From NCBI GenBank assembly GCA_965279355.1, contig OZ257155.1, forward strand, positions 496,001-560,000: a stretch of DNA of 64,000 nucleotides, read 5' to 3'. The DNA comes from G965279355 sp965279355. Lineage in GTDB: Bacteria > Pseudomonadota > Alphaproteobacteria > CACIAM-22H2. The translations under genes and the position numbers were made by a program. How positions within the stretch are numbered: the first letter of the stretch is position 1; every line of letters starts with the position of its first letter. Shown here in pieces: positions 16,277 through 24,981 of the stretch. A model generated the notes under the pieces. The model was not told the DNA's origin. It saw only the letters and a list, made by a program, of their open reading frames with translations, and searched no databases.

Positions 16277-17020
16277 ATGAAACGTCGACGCGTCGCCCCG
16301 AAAAAATCCGGCAAAAATCCGGCGCGCAAGAAAGTTTCGCGCGGAAATTCGTCAATAAAAACCGCGAAAATCCGCCCGAAACGGGCGACGATGGCAGCGC
16401 GTCGGAGTTCCCGGGAGCGTATGAATGTTTCGGGAACGAAATCCGGCCCCAACGCCGAGCGCCGCAATGCGGACGTCCATGACGCCATCCTTGCCGCGGC
16501 CGGGAAACTCGTGCGCCGTTACGGCTACAACCGCGTGTCCATTGAGGCTGTCGCCGCCGCCGCGGGTGCCGGCAAGCAGACGATCTATCGCTGGTGGCCG
16601 ACCAAAGCCGCGCTTTTTCTTGAGCTGTACCTGTCGCTGGTGTCGGAGCAGAAACTGAAGGTCGGGCGCGGATCGATGACCGCCGAGATGCGCGCCGTCC
16701 TGCGCCGCGTGATCCGCATTTTCGCCACGACGCCCGCCAACTCGATCCTCGTCGGGCTTGTTGCCGACGCCTCGCACGACCGCAGCGTCGCCAAAGCGCT
16801 CACCGAGCATCTCCTGCGTCGGCGGCGATATCTGTTTCGGGGTATCCTCGAACGGGGGCGCGCACGCGGCGAAATCAGACGCGGCGCCGATCTCGACCTT
16901 GCCGTCGACACCATTTCCGGGGCGATCTGGCAGCGCCTGATCCTGGCGCACGCTCCCCTCGACCAGAATTTCGTCGAGCGCCTTATCGCGCAGGTGCTCA
17001 AAGGCGTGGTCGCCCGCTGA
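16277..17020 (+). CDS. TetR/AcrR family transcriptional regulator
   Basis: TetR-type repressor. The helix-turn-helix is 'ILAAAGKLVRRYGYNRVSIE' to 'AAGAGKQTIYRWWPTKAALF', followed by a ligand/dimer domain with 'HLLRRRRYLFRGILERGRAR'. The HTH begins only near residue 68, after a strongly basic stretch (residues 1-60, many Lys/Arg). The start is therefore uncertain: 16277 has no ribosome site, and ATG at 16391 or 16421 (GGGAG very close upstream) would give a normal-length 200-210 residue protein. The stop overlaps the ATG of the GNAT gene by one base. TetR proteins usually control a neighbour; the GNAT gene is the obvious candidate. The effector is unknown. Confidence 0.85.
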   Translation: MKRRRVAPKKSGKNPARKKVSRGNSSIKTAKIRPKRATMAARRSSRERMNVSGTKSGPNAERRNADVHDAILAAAGKLVRRYGYNRVSIEAVAAAAGAGKQTIYRWWPTKAALFLELYLSLVSEQKLKVGRGSMTAEMRAVLRRVIRIFATTPANSILVGLVADASHDRSVAKALTEHLLRRRRYLFRGILERGRARGEIRRGADLDLAVDTISGAIWQRLILAHAPLDQNFVERLIAQVLKGVVAR

Positions 17021-17514
17021 TGGCTGAGGCGATCGAGATCGGCGGCTATATCCCCGGCGCGCTGGGCCAGCTTGTCGCGCTTCAGACCCTCGAATACCGG
17101 GATAGCCACGGTTTCGGCCTCGTCTTCGAGACACGGGCCGCCACCGAGATGGCCGACTTCCTCGGCAATCTCGACCCCGCGCGCGATCTCTTTCTGCTGG
17201 CGCGGGCCGGCGACCGCATCCTCGGCAGTGTCTCCATCGATGGCAGCAAGGCCCCCCTGGCCCGCCTCCGCTGGTTCATCGTCACATCCGAGGCGCGTGG
17301 CCGGGGTCTGGGGTGGACTCTGCTCGACCGGGCCGTGACCTTCTGCCGCGAACGCGGCTTCGAGGGGATCTATCTCACCACGATCGACCGCCTGGACGCT
17401 TCGGCGCATCTCTATGAGCGGGCCGGTTTCACGCTGACCCATGCCGAGGCGGGCGACCAGTGGGGAAACACGACGGTCGAAAAGCGCTACGAGCTGCGTT
17501 TTCGCGAGGCATGA
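17020..17514 (+). CDS. GNAT family N-acetyltransferase
   Basis: GCN5-related acetyltransferase of 164 residues. The acetyl-CoA motif A is 'IVTSEARGRGLGWTLLDRAV' (R/Q-x-x-G-x-G type), with 'RLRWFIV' before it and 'GFEGIYLTTIDRLDASAHLY' then 'YERAGFTL' after it, all typical. MarR-GNAT fusions share the pattern in this domain, but here it stands alone, translationally coupled to a TetR regulator through TGATG. The acceptor substrate is unknown. Confidence 0.85.
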   Translation: MAEAIEIGGYIPGALGQLVALQTLEYRDSHGFGLVFETRAATEMADFLGNLDPARDLFLLARAGDRILGSVSIDGSKAPLARLRWFIVTSEARGRGLGWTLLDRAVTFCRERGFEGIYLTTIDRLDASAHLYERAGFTLTHAEAGDQWGNTTVEKRYELRFREA

Positions 17515-17526
17515 CCGTCACGGTGC

Positions 17527-17556
17527 TTGCGGGGTTACGGAGCGACCGTCTATAAG
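17527..17556 (+). promoter_or_regulatory. possible promoter of pyrB
   Basis: TTGCGG, an 18-base spacer and TATAAG precede the pyrB ATG. Transcription would begin within a few bases of the start codon, giving a leaderless or nearly leaderless mRNA. No attenuator or pyrimidine leader peptide is visible. Confidence 0.35.
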
Positions 17557-17565
17557 ACCGCTTTA

Positions 17566-18546
17566 ATGACTTCGACGGCCCCTGTACCCGCTTTTGGGCG
17601 ATTTCGACCCCGCCATCTTCTCGGGATCGAAGGGCTTTCCCCCGATGAAATTACGCTGCTGATCGACTTGGCCGAAGGCTATGTCGAGAAGAACCGCGCG
17701 CGCGCCAAGAAAAGCGATCTGCTGAGCGGGCGCACCATCATCAATCTGTTCTTCGAGAACTCGACCCGCACCCGCACCTCGTTTGAGCTGGCCGCCAAGC
17801 GGCTGGGCGCCGACGTGATCAACATGCAGGCGGAAGCCTCGTCGGTGAAGAAAGGCGAGACGCTGATCGACACCGCAATGACCCTCAACGCCATGCTGCC
17901 GGATGTGCTGATCGTGCGGCATCCGGACTCAGGGGCGGTGAAGCTGCTTTCCGAGAAGGTCAACTGCGCGGTGGTCAATGCCGGCGACGGCACGCATGAG
18001 CATCCGACGCAGGCCCTGCTCGATGCGCTGGCGATCCGTCGTCATAAGGGCCGGCTGCAAGGACTGACGGTCGCGCTCTGCGGCGACATCCAGCACAGCC
18101 GCGTCGCCCGCTCCAACATTCACCTACTGGTGTCCATGGGCGCCCGCGTGCGCGTCATCGGCCCGTCGACGCTGATCCCAGCTGCCATCGGCCGTCTCGG
18201 CGTCGAGGTGTTCCACGACATGGAAGCCGGCCTCAAGGATTGCGATATCGTGATGATGCTGCGGCTGCAGCTCGAGCGCATGCAGGGCGCGTTCGTGCCC
18301 TCGACCCGCGAGTATTTCCATTTCTACGGCCTGACCCGCGAGAAGCTCGCCGTCGCCAAGCCCGACGCGCTGGTGATGCATCCGGGCCCGATGAACCGCG
18401 GCGTGGAGATTGACAGCGAAGTCGCCGACGACATCAGCCGCTCGCTGATCCGCGAACAGGTAGAGATGGGCGTCGCCGTGCGCATGGCCTGCCTCGATAT
18501 CCTGACACGCGACCTGCGCAGCAACCGCGACGGAGAGCCGGCATGA
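17566..18546 (+). CDS. pyrB: aspartate carbamoyltransferase catalytic subunit
   Basis: Condenses carbamoyl phosphate with aspartate, the first committed step of pyrimidine synthesis. It has 326 residues from the ATG 'MTSTAPVPAFGRFRPRHLLG', the length usual for alphaproteobacteria. The carbamoyl-phosphate loop 'FENSTRTRTSFELAAKRLGA' is near residue 62, with 'GDGTHEHPTQALLDALAI' and 'GDIQHSRVARSN' downstream and 'MHPGPMNRGVEI' near the end. It overlaps the dihydroorotase-like gene by ATGA. No pyrI regulatory subunit is present; the neighbouring homologue probably provides structural support instead. Confidence 0.96.
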   Translation: MTSTAPVPAFGRFRPRHLLGIEGLSPDEITLLIDLAEGYVEKNRARAKKSDLLSGRTIINLFFENSTRTRTSFELAAKRLGADVINMQAEASSVKKGETLIDTAMTLNAMLPDVLIVRHPDSGAVKLLSEKVNCAVVNAGDGTHEHPTQALLDALAIRRHKGRLQGLTVALCGDIQHSRVARSNIHLLVSMGARVRVIGPSTLIPAAIGRLGVEVFHDMEAGLKDCDIVMMLRLQLERMQGAFVPSTREYFHFYGLTREKLAVAKPDALVMHPGPMNRGVEIDSEVADDISRSLIREQVEMGVAVRMACLDILTRDLRSNRDGEPA

Positions 18547-19874
18547 CCGCCAGCCGTTCCGAAGCGGGCACGCGCAACGGTCCGCCGCTGGCGCTGGTCA
18601 ATGCGCGGATCGTCGATCCGGCCACCGGCCTCGACACCAAGGGCGGCATCGTCATCGCCGAGGGGCAGATCGCCGATTTCGGGGCGCATCTCGCGCGAAG
18701 CGGCGCCGTCGCTTCGGCCGGCGTCGAAGCGTTCGACTGCCAGGGCGCGATCCTTGCCCCCGGTCTTGTCGATATGCGGGTGCAGTTGCGCGAACCGGGC
18801 GACGAGCACAAGGAAACCTTTGCCACCGCCAGCCTTGCTGCGGCGGCCGGCGGCGTCACGACCATGGTGGCGCTGCCCAACACCCGCCCGGTGATCGACG
18901 ACGCGGCGCTGGTGGAATCCGTGGCCCGCCGCGCGCGTGAGACCAGCCGGGTCCGCATCGAAACCTACGCCGCCGTGACGCGCGATCTCGCGGGCAAGGA
19001 AATCACCGAGATGGGGTTGCTGTCGGCCGCCGGCGCCGTCGGCTTCACCGACGGCACCCATGCCGTCGCCGATCCGCAGGTGATGCGCCGCGCGCTGGCC
19101 TATGCCCGCATGTTCGGCCGCCCGATCCTGCAGCATCCCGAAGAGCCGACATTGTCGAAGAACGGCGCCATGAACTCAGGCGAAGTCGCGACGCGGCTTG
19201 GCCTGTCGGGCATACCGCCGCTCGCCGAGGTCATGCAGGTCGAGCGCGATCTGCGTCTCGCGCAGATGACCGACGGCATCCTCCACATCCCGCATGTCTC
19301 CACGCGCGCGGCGCTGAACGCGATCCGGCGCGCCAAGGCGCGCGGCGGCAACGTGACCTGCGATACGGCGCCGCAATATTTCGCGCTCAATGAAACCGCC
19401 GTCGGCGATTACCGGACCTTCGCCAAGCTGTCGCCGCCGCTGCGCAGCGAAGACGACCGCCGCGCCGTCATCGACGGTCTGAAAGACGGCACGATCGACG
19501 CCATCGCGTCGGATCACGCGCCGCACGATCAGGACGCCAAGCGCCTGCCCTTCGCGCAGGCGGCAGCGGGCATGATCGGGCTGGAAACGCTGCTGTGCGT
19601 GACCCTGGAGCTGGTGCACAACCAGCATCTCGATCTGATCGCCGCGCTGGGCAAGATGACTTACAGGCCTGCGGATATCCTCAAGCTGAATGCGGGCCGC
19701 ATCGCCAAGGGTGCATCCGCCGATCTCATGCTGTTCGATCTCGAGCGCGCATGGAAGATTTCGGAAGAGAAGTTCCGCTCGAAATCGCATAACTCGCCAT
19801 TCGACGGCCGGCCTGTCGAAGGCCGCGTGCTGCGCACCTGGGTCAGCGGGCGCACCGTGTTCGTCGACGCCTAG
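18543..19874 (+). CDS. pyrC: dihydroorotase homologue, probably non-catalytic (pseudo-DHOase paired with PyrB)
   Basis: Amidohydrolase-family protein of 443 residues, normal for dihydroorotase. The zinc-binding H-x-H after strand 1 is replaced: 'GLVDMRVQLREPG' has Arg79 and Gln81 where active enzymes have His-x-His. The position usually holding another metal His reads 'ILQHPEEP'. 'HIPHVSTR' and 'ASDHAPHDQD' are kept. Pseudo-dihydroorotases lacking these ligands are known from Pseudomonas, where they are needed to assemble the dodecameric aspartate carbamoyltransferase. The four-base overlap with pyrB fits that role. A true dihydroorotase should then be encoded elsewhere. The stop codon interlocks with the convergent gene in a shared CTAG. 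Confidence 0.93.
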   Translation: MTASRSEAGTRNGPPLALVNARIVDPATGLDTKGGIVIAEGQIADFGAHLARSGAVASAGVEAFDCQGAILAPGLVDMRVQLREPGDEHKETFATASLAAAAGGVTTMVALPNTRPVIDDAALVESVARRARETSRVRIETYAAVTRDLAGKEITEMGLLSAAGAVGFTDGTHAVADPQVMRRALAYARMFGRPILQHPEEPTLSKNGAMNSGEVATRLGLSGIPPLAEVMQVERDLRLAQMTDGILHIPHVSTRAALNAIRRAKARGGNVTCDTAPQYFALNETAVGDYRTFAKLSPPLRSEDDRRAVIDGLKDGTIDAIASDHAPHDQDAKRLPFAQAAAGMIGLETLLCVTLELVHNQHLDLIAALGKMTYRPADILKLNAGRIAKGASADLMLFDLERAWKISEEKFRSKSHNSPFDGRPVEGRVLRTWVSGRTVFVDA

Positions 19875-20371
19875 ATCCGGAAATCGACCCGCCGCATCTC
19901 GTAGATTGTCGACGCCAGCCGCTTGCGGCTTTTCTCGGTCCGGTAATCCTCGTTCCAGGAACTGCGCGAGAGGATGCCAATGCGCTCCGCCGCGGCGGCG
20001 AGATCGCGTGTTTTCGTATTGATATCGAACTGCTGCTGCGCCGTAGCGCCTTCGCGCAGTTTCCGGAGAGACGGCTCCAGCGACCGCAGGGTGCCGTTCA
20101 CCATATCGAGGAACATGCCAGGATCGGCGCCGAGCATCGCGAGCTGGAGCGCGGACTTTTCGAGGGCCTTCAGGGTTTCACGGGCGCGCTGCAGCGCCTC
20201 CTGCGCGACCCGCTTCTGACCCGCCTTGAACGTGTCGGCCAGCTCACGCGCCTTGCGCGCGCCTTCGCCGAGCCGGGACAGGATCGTCTGCGTATCGTCA
20301 TCCAGAACCGGCAAAGCCGGCATCGTGACAGCGGGGCGATTCAGCCCCTGGAGCGTGGTGCTCGTCTGCAT
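19871..20371 (-). CDS. unknown helical protein, 166 residues
   Basis: Not recognised as a named family. The sequence is charged and almost entirely helix-forming, with coiled-coil-like stretches around residues 30-75 ('ILSRLGEGARKARELADTFK', 'LQRARETLKALEKSALQLA') and 110-135. No signal peptide or membrane segment is seen. It starts at ATG 'MQTSTTLQGLNRP'. It lies alone on the minus strand between the pyr genes and plsY, and its stop codon overlaps the dihydroorotase stop. The coding signal is good. I cannot assign a function. Confidence 0.75.
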   Translation of the reverse strand: MQTSTTLQGLNRPAVTMPALPVLDDDTQTILSRLGEGARKARELADTFKAGQKRVAQEALQRARETLKALEKSALQLAMLGADPGMFLDMVNGTLRSLEPSLRKLREGATAQQQFDINTKTRDLAAAAERIGILSRSSWNEDYRTEKSRKRLASTIYEMRRVDFRI

Positions 20372-20471
20372 GGTTTCTCCATGAGCCGATGGTTCGCTCA
20401 GGATGGCACAAAATCGTTAAGATTAGGTGCAACCTTGCCTCCGGCGGCGAGGGCCCTATGCTCCCCCGCCC

Positions 20472-21101
20472 ATGACCGATTCCACCATCCTCTCCCTGGT
20501 CGTCGCCCTCGTTGGCGGCTATCTCGTCGGCTCCATCCCCTTTGGCCTGGTGCTGACGAAGTTCGCCGGGCTTGGCGATATCCGCAGCATCGGGTCCGGC
20601 AATATCGGAGCGACCAACGTGCTGCGCACCGGCCGCAAAGGCCTCGCCGCCGCGACACTTCTTCTCGACGCGGTGAAAGGCACCATCGCGGTGCTGATCG
20701 CGCAGAATTGGGGCACCGACGTCGCGCTCATGGCGGGTCTGGGCGCCGTGCTCGGCCATCTCTTCCCGGTCTGGCTCGGCTTCAAGGGCGGAAAGGGCGT
20801 CGCGACGACGCTCGGCGTGCTTCTGGCCATCGCCTGGCCGATTGGCCTCGCCTCCTGCCTGACCTGGCTCATCGTCGCGGCCGTGTTCCGCTATTCGTCG
20901 CTGTCCGCCCTGCTCGCCCTCGCCGCCGCGCCGTTCTACGCGTGGTTCCTGCCGCCGCTCTGGGGGGAATACGGCGACCTGCGGATCGTTGTCTTCGCGG
21001 GAGTGCTCGCCATGCTCGTCTGGATCAAGCATCACGCCAATATCCGCCGCCTGTTGCGCGGCGAAGAACCCCGGATCGGCGCTGGCAAGAAGGCTGCTTG
21101 A
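20472..21101 (+). CDS. plsY: acyl-phosphate glycerol-3-phosphate acyltransferase PlsY
   Basis: Inner-membrane acyltransferase that puts the first acyl chain on glycerol-3-phosphate using acyl phosphate, starting phospholipid synthesis. It has 209 residues with five membrane helices. The three conserved active-site motifs are present: 'GSIPFGLVLTK' with 'SIGSGNIGATNVLRTGRK', 'LGHLFPVWLGFKGGKGVAT', and a C-terminal 'IKHHANIRRLLRGEEP'. The start is ATG 'MTDSTILSLVV'. The stop overlaps the TTG start of dprA. Confidence 0.95.
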   Translation: MTDSTILSLVVALVGGYLVGSIPFGLVLTKFAGLGDIRSIGSGNIGATNVLRTGRKGLAAATLLLDAVKGTIAVLIAQNWGTDVALMAGLGAVLGHLFPVWLGFKGGKGVATTLGVLLAIAWPIGLASCLTWLIVAAVFRYSSLSALLALAAAPFYAWFLPPLWGEYGDLRIVVFAGVLAMLVWIKHHANIRRLLRGEEPRIGAGKKAA

Positions 21102-22222
21102 GCGAACGCCGCGCGCTGACCGACAGCGAGCGTCTCGATTGGCTGCGGCTGATCCGCACGGACCAGGTCGGGCCCGCCACCTTCTTTCAGCTCATCCGCC
21201 GGTTCGGTTCCGCGTCGGCTGCGCTCGAAGCCCTGCCCGATCTGGCCAAACGGCGCGGCCGCAGCGGACTGAAAATCTGTTCCCGCGATACAGCCGAACA
21301 GGAACTGGCCCGCGCGGCGGCGACAGACGCGCATCTGATCGGCCGGTTTGAGCCGGGCTATCCCGAAGCCCTCGCGGCGCTCGACGACGCGCCGCCGGTC
21401 CTCTTCTTCCGTGGAACGGCCGACACGCTGACCCACCCCATGATCGCCATCGTCGGTGCGCGCAATGCATCGGCTAACGGCGTGCGCTTCGCCCGCCAGC
21501 TTGCAAGCGATCTCGGGGATGCCGGCTTCGTCGTCGCGTCGGGTCTGGCGCGCGGCATCGATACCGCCGCGCATCGCGGCGCGCTGGCGACCGGAACTGT
21601 GGCCGCCATGGCCGGCGGGATCGACGTCGTCTATCCACCAGAGAACCAGTCTCTTTACGAGGAGATCGTCACGCAGGGTGGCGTCGCGGTCAGCGAGATG
21701 CCGCCCGGCCTCCAGCCTCGGGAACGCCATTTCCCCCGCCGCAACCGGCTGGTTTCCGGCATGGCGCGGGGCGTGGTGGTGGTCGAGGCGGCCCTGAAAT
21801 CGGGTTCGCTCATCACGGCACGCCTCGCCGCTGACCAGGGACGCGAGGTTTTTGCGGTACCAGGGTCCCCATTGGACCCCCGGGCCCGCGGTTCAAACGA
21901 CCTTTTGCGGCAGGGCGCGACCCTTACCGAAACGGCGGCGGATGTCCTGGCGGCCCTCCGCGGCGGCCTTCCGGCCACCCCTGCGGAAACTTTTTATCAG
22001 GGGGCCGAATTAGCCGGCCAAGTCCCTGAAACAGATATTGAATTAGCGGTACCCCAAGTCCTTGAAAAGCTCAGCCCGACGCCGGCTCAAGTTGACGAAA
22101 TAATCCGTCAGTGCCATTTACCCACAGCCGTCGTCCATATGGTGCTCCTTGAACTGGAGCTCGCCGGCCGCCTGACACGGCATTCGGGGAACATGGTTTC
22201 CCTCGTTGAATCAATGACCTGA
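21098..22222 (+). CDS. dprA: DNA-processing protein DprA
   Basis: Protects incoming single-stranded DNA and loads RecA during transformation. It has 374 residues from a TTG codon that overlaps the plsY stop (TTGA); no ATG lies near the conserved N-terminus 'SERRALTDSERLDWLRLIRT'. A SAM-like N-domain is followed by the Rossmann-like core with 'IAIVGARNASANGVRFARQL' and 'SGLARGIDTAAHRGAL', 'FPRRNRLVSGMARGVVVVEA' and 'SGSLITARLAADQGREVFAV'. A C-terminal winged helix occupies residues 310-374. plsY-dprA-topA is a conserved order in this group. Confidence 0.94.
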   Translation: MSERRALTDSERLDWLRLIRTDQVGPATFFQLIRRFGSASAALEALPDLAKRRGRSGLKICSRDTAEQELARAAATDAHLIGRFEPGYPEALAALDDAPPVLFFRGTADTLTHPMIAIVGARNASANGVRFARQLASDLGDAGFVVASGLARGIDTAAHRGALATGTVAAMAGGIDVVYPPENQSLYEEIVTQGGVAVSEMPPGLQPRERHFPRRNRLVSGMARGVVVVEAALKSGSLITARLAADQGREVFAVPGSPLDPRARGSNDLLRQGATLTETAADVLAALRGGLPATPAETFYQGAELAGQVPETDIELAVPQVLEKLSPTPAQVDEIIRQCHLPTAVVHMVLLELELAGRLTRHSGNMVSLVESMT

Positions 22223-22264
22223 TTGGTAAAGCTTCTTTAACGGTTGATTGTTAGCCTGATACCT

Positions 22265-24961
22265 ATGACTGCAAACCTTGTGATTGTTGAATCGCCCGCC
22301 AAGGCGAAGACCATCAACAAGTACCTTGGCTCCGATTACACCGTGCTCGCCAGTTTCGGACACGTGCGCGACCTTATTGAGAAGGACGCCGCGATCGAAC
22401 CGGACCAGGACTTCGCCATGCATTGGGAAGTCGGCGAACGCGCCAAGCGTCCCCTCTCCGAAATCACCAAGGCGCTCAAGGGCGTCAAGAAGCTCTTCCT
22501 CGCGACCGATCCGGATCGTGAGGGCGAAGCCATCTCCTGGCATCTGCGCGAAGTCCTCGAGGAAGCCAAGAAGACAGGCAAGATCGAGATCAAGCGCGTC
22601 GTCTTCAACGAGATCACCAAATCCGCTGTCGTTCACGCCATCCAGAACCCGCGCGACATCGACCCGGATCTGGTCGACGCCTATCTGGCCCGCCGCGCCC
22701 TCGACTTTCTGGTCGGCTTTACCCTTTCGCCCGTTCTCTGGCGCCGCATGCCCGGCAGCCGGTCGGCTGGACGCGTCCAGTCGGTGGCGCTGCGCATCAT
22801 CTGCGAGCGCGAGAACGAGATCGAGCGCTTTAAGGCCCGCGAATACTGGTCGGTCGAGACCGATTTCAAAACGCCGGGCGGACAGACAGCCCTCAGCCGC
22901 CTCACCCATCTGAACGGCCAGAAGCTCGACAAGTTCGACATCGCCGACAAGGACGCGGCCGACCGCGCCGTCGCCGCGATCAATTCCGGCGAGCCGTTCA
23001 AGGTTTCATCCGTTGAGAAGAAGCGTTCGCGTCGCAACCCGAACCCACCCTTCACGACATCGACCCTGCAGCAGGAAGCCTCGCGCAAGCTGGGCTTCGG
23101 TGCGAGCCGCACCATGCGGCTGGCGCAGCAGCTCTACGAAGGCACCGATATCGGCGACGGCGAGACCGTCGGCCTCATCACCTATATGCGTACCGACAGC
23201 GTGACCTTGTCGCAGGACGCGATCCGCGCCGCCCGTGCGCTGATTCTCGATCAATACGGCCGCGACTTCCTGCCGGAACAGCCGCGCGTCTGGAAAACCC
23301 AGGCCAAGAATGCGCAGGAAGCGCATGAAGCGATCCGTCCGACCGACCTGCTCCGTCGTCCCGAAGACGTTGCGAAATTTCTCGATGCCGATCAGCGCAA
23401 ACTCTACGAACTGATCTGGCGCCGCACCGTGGCCAGCGAGATGGAGAGCGCCCAGCTCGACCAGACCGCAGTCGACATCACCTCGCCCGACGGCAAGACG
23501 ACCCTGCGCGCCACCGGCTCCGTGATCGTGTTCGAAGGCTTCCTGGTCCTCTATCGCGAAGACCGTGACGATCCCGCCGAAGGCGATGATGAAGACAGCA
23601 AGTTGCTGCCGGCGATGGCCGAAGGCGAGGTCCTGACGCGTCAGGATGTCCGTCCCGAACAGCATTTCACACAGCCGCCGCCGCGTTATTCGGAAGCCAG
23701 CCTCGTCAAGCGGCTGGAAGAACTCGGCATCGGCCGTCCCTCGACGTATGCTAGCATCATCGACGTGTTGCAGGATCGCGGCTATGTGCGGCTCGACAAG
23801 CGCCGTTTCATTCCCGAGGACCGCGGCCGTCTGGTCATCGCGTTCCTCGAAGCCTTCTTCCAGCGTTACGTCGAATACGATTTCACCGCCAAGCTGGAAG
23901 AACAGCTCGACGATATTTCCGGAGGCCGCGCCAACTGGAAGGCCGTGCTCCGTGAGTTCTGGCAGAGCTTCTCGCGCGCCGAAAATCCCGGCGCCCTGCC
24001 GCCCGTCAAGGAAGCCGTCAAGGCGCTGATCGAGAGCCTCGGCAGCATTCGCGACGTTATCGACGTCGTGAACGAGCGCCTGGCGCCGCACTTCTTCCCG
24101 CCCGATCCGACCGGCAACGGCAAGGATCCGAGGCAGTGCCCGATCTGCTCCGAAGGATCGATCGGCATCAAGTTCAGCCGCACCAGCGGTGCCTTCATCG
24201 GCTGCTCGCGCTATCCGGAATGCCGTTACACGCGTCCGCTCGGCGTCAGCAACGGCGACAGCGCGGCGGCGGCGATCGAAAACACGCGCATGCTCGGCGT
24301 CGACCCGAAGACCGGCGAGATGGTCAGCCTGCGCAAGGGACCGTTCGGTTTCTATCTGCAGCTTGGCGAAAGCGCCGAGGGCATCAAGCCCAAGCGTGTC
24401 TCGCTGCCCAAAGACATCGCGCCGGATCAGATCGTGCTCGACATGGCGCTGAAGCTGCTGGCGCTGCCGCGCGAGATCGGCCCGCATCCTGAAACCGGCG
24501 AGATCATTCTGGCCGGCCTCGGCCGCTTCGGGCCGTATCTGAAGCACGGCACCAAGTACAAGTCGCTTGAGAACACGCAGGACCTGCTGGAAGTCGGCCT
24601 AAACCGCGCCGTCGATATCCTGGCACAGCCCAATCGTGGCCGCCGCAACGCGGAGCCCGCGAACCCGCAGCGCGAGCTCGGCCCCCATCCTTCCGACGGC
24701 AAGAAGATCACGGCAGGCGTCGGACGCTACGGCCCGTTCGTGAAGCACGGCTCGACCTACGCCAACATCCCCAAGGGTCGTGAACCGGATAGCGTCGTGC
24801 TCGACGAGGCAATCCGCTGGATCGACGAACGCAACGAGAAGATCGCGGCGGGTGGCGGCAAGAAGAAGCGCCCGGCCAAGGCCGAAAAGCCTGCAAAGGC
24901 TGAGAAGCCTGCAGCCAAAGGCAAAAAGAAAAAAGCCGAACCGGCTGACGCTGCTGAGTAA
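22265..24961 (+). CDS. topA: DNA topoisomerase I
   Basis: Type IA topoisomerase that relaxes negative supercoils. It has 898 residues from ATG 'MTANLVIVESPAKAKTINKY'; an in-frame TTG at 22244 is an alternative. The Toprim domain has 'ATDPDREGEAISWHLREVLE', and the active-site tyrosine is Tyr307 in 'GLITYMRTDSVTLS'. 'EEDSVKRLEELGIGRPSTYA'-like sequence marks domain II/IV. One four-Cys zinc ribbon lies near residue 626 (CPIC...C...C), followed by TOPRIM_C repeats (three, 'GPFGFYLQLGE', 'GRFGPYLKHG', 'GRYGPFVKHG'). The C-terminus is a Lys/Ala/Pro tail of about 35 residues, usual for the enzyme in this group. Confidence 0.97.
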   Translation: MTANLVIVESPAKAKTINKYLGSDYTVLASFGHVRDLIEKDAAIEPDQDFAMHWEVGERAKRPLSEITKALKGVKKLFLATDPDREGEAISWHLREVLEEAKKTGKIEIKRVVFNEITKSAVVHAIQNPRDIDPDLVDAYLARRALDFLVGFTLSPVLWRRMPGSRSAGRVQSVALRIICERENEIERFKAREYWSVETDFKTPGGQTALSRLTHLNGQKLDKFDIADKDAADRAVAAINSGEPFKVSSVEKKRSRRNPNPPFTTSTLQQEASRKLGFGASRTMRLAQQLYEGTDIGDGETVGLITYMRTDSVTLSQDAIRAARALILDQYGRDFLPEQPRVWKTQAKNAQEAHEAIRPTDLLRRPEDVAKFLDADQRKLYELIWRRTVASEMESAQLDQTAVDITSPDGKTTLRATGSVIVFEGFLVLYREDRDDPAEGDDEDSKLLPAMAEGEVLTRQDVRPEQHFTQPPPRYSEASLVKRLEELGIGRPSTYASIIDVLQDRGYVRLDKRRFIPEDRGRLVIAFLEAFFQRYVEYDFTAKLEEQLDDISGGRANWKAVLREFWQSFSRAENPGALPPVKEAVKALIESLGSIRDVIDVVNERLAPHFFPPDPTGNGKDPRQCPICSEGSIGIKFSRTSGAFIGCSRYPECRYTRPLGVSNGDSAAAAIENTRMLGVDPKTGEMVSLRKGPFGFYLQLGESAEGIKPKRVSLPKDIAPDQIVLDMALKLLALPREIGPHPETGEIILAGLGRFGPYLKHGTKYKSLENTQDLLEVGLNRAVDILAQPNRGRRNAEPANPQRELGPHPSDGKKITAGVGRYGPFVKHGSTYANIPKGREPDSVVLDEAIRWIDERNEKIAAGGGKKKRPAKAEKPAKAEKPAAKGKKKKAEPADAAE

Positions 24962-24981
24962 CGTCCGCTGCGCCTACCGCC

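Noticed and set aside
16300..16330. Short direct repeat AAAATCCGGC (two copies)
   Set aside because: Only two adjacent copies within Lys/Pro/Gly codons or a leader; not a CRISPR or mobile-element end.
23006..24547. 513-codon minus-strand frame inside topA
   Set aside because: Antisense shadow; topA contains all expected domains on the other strand.
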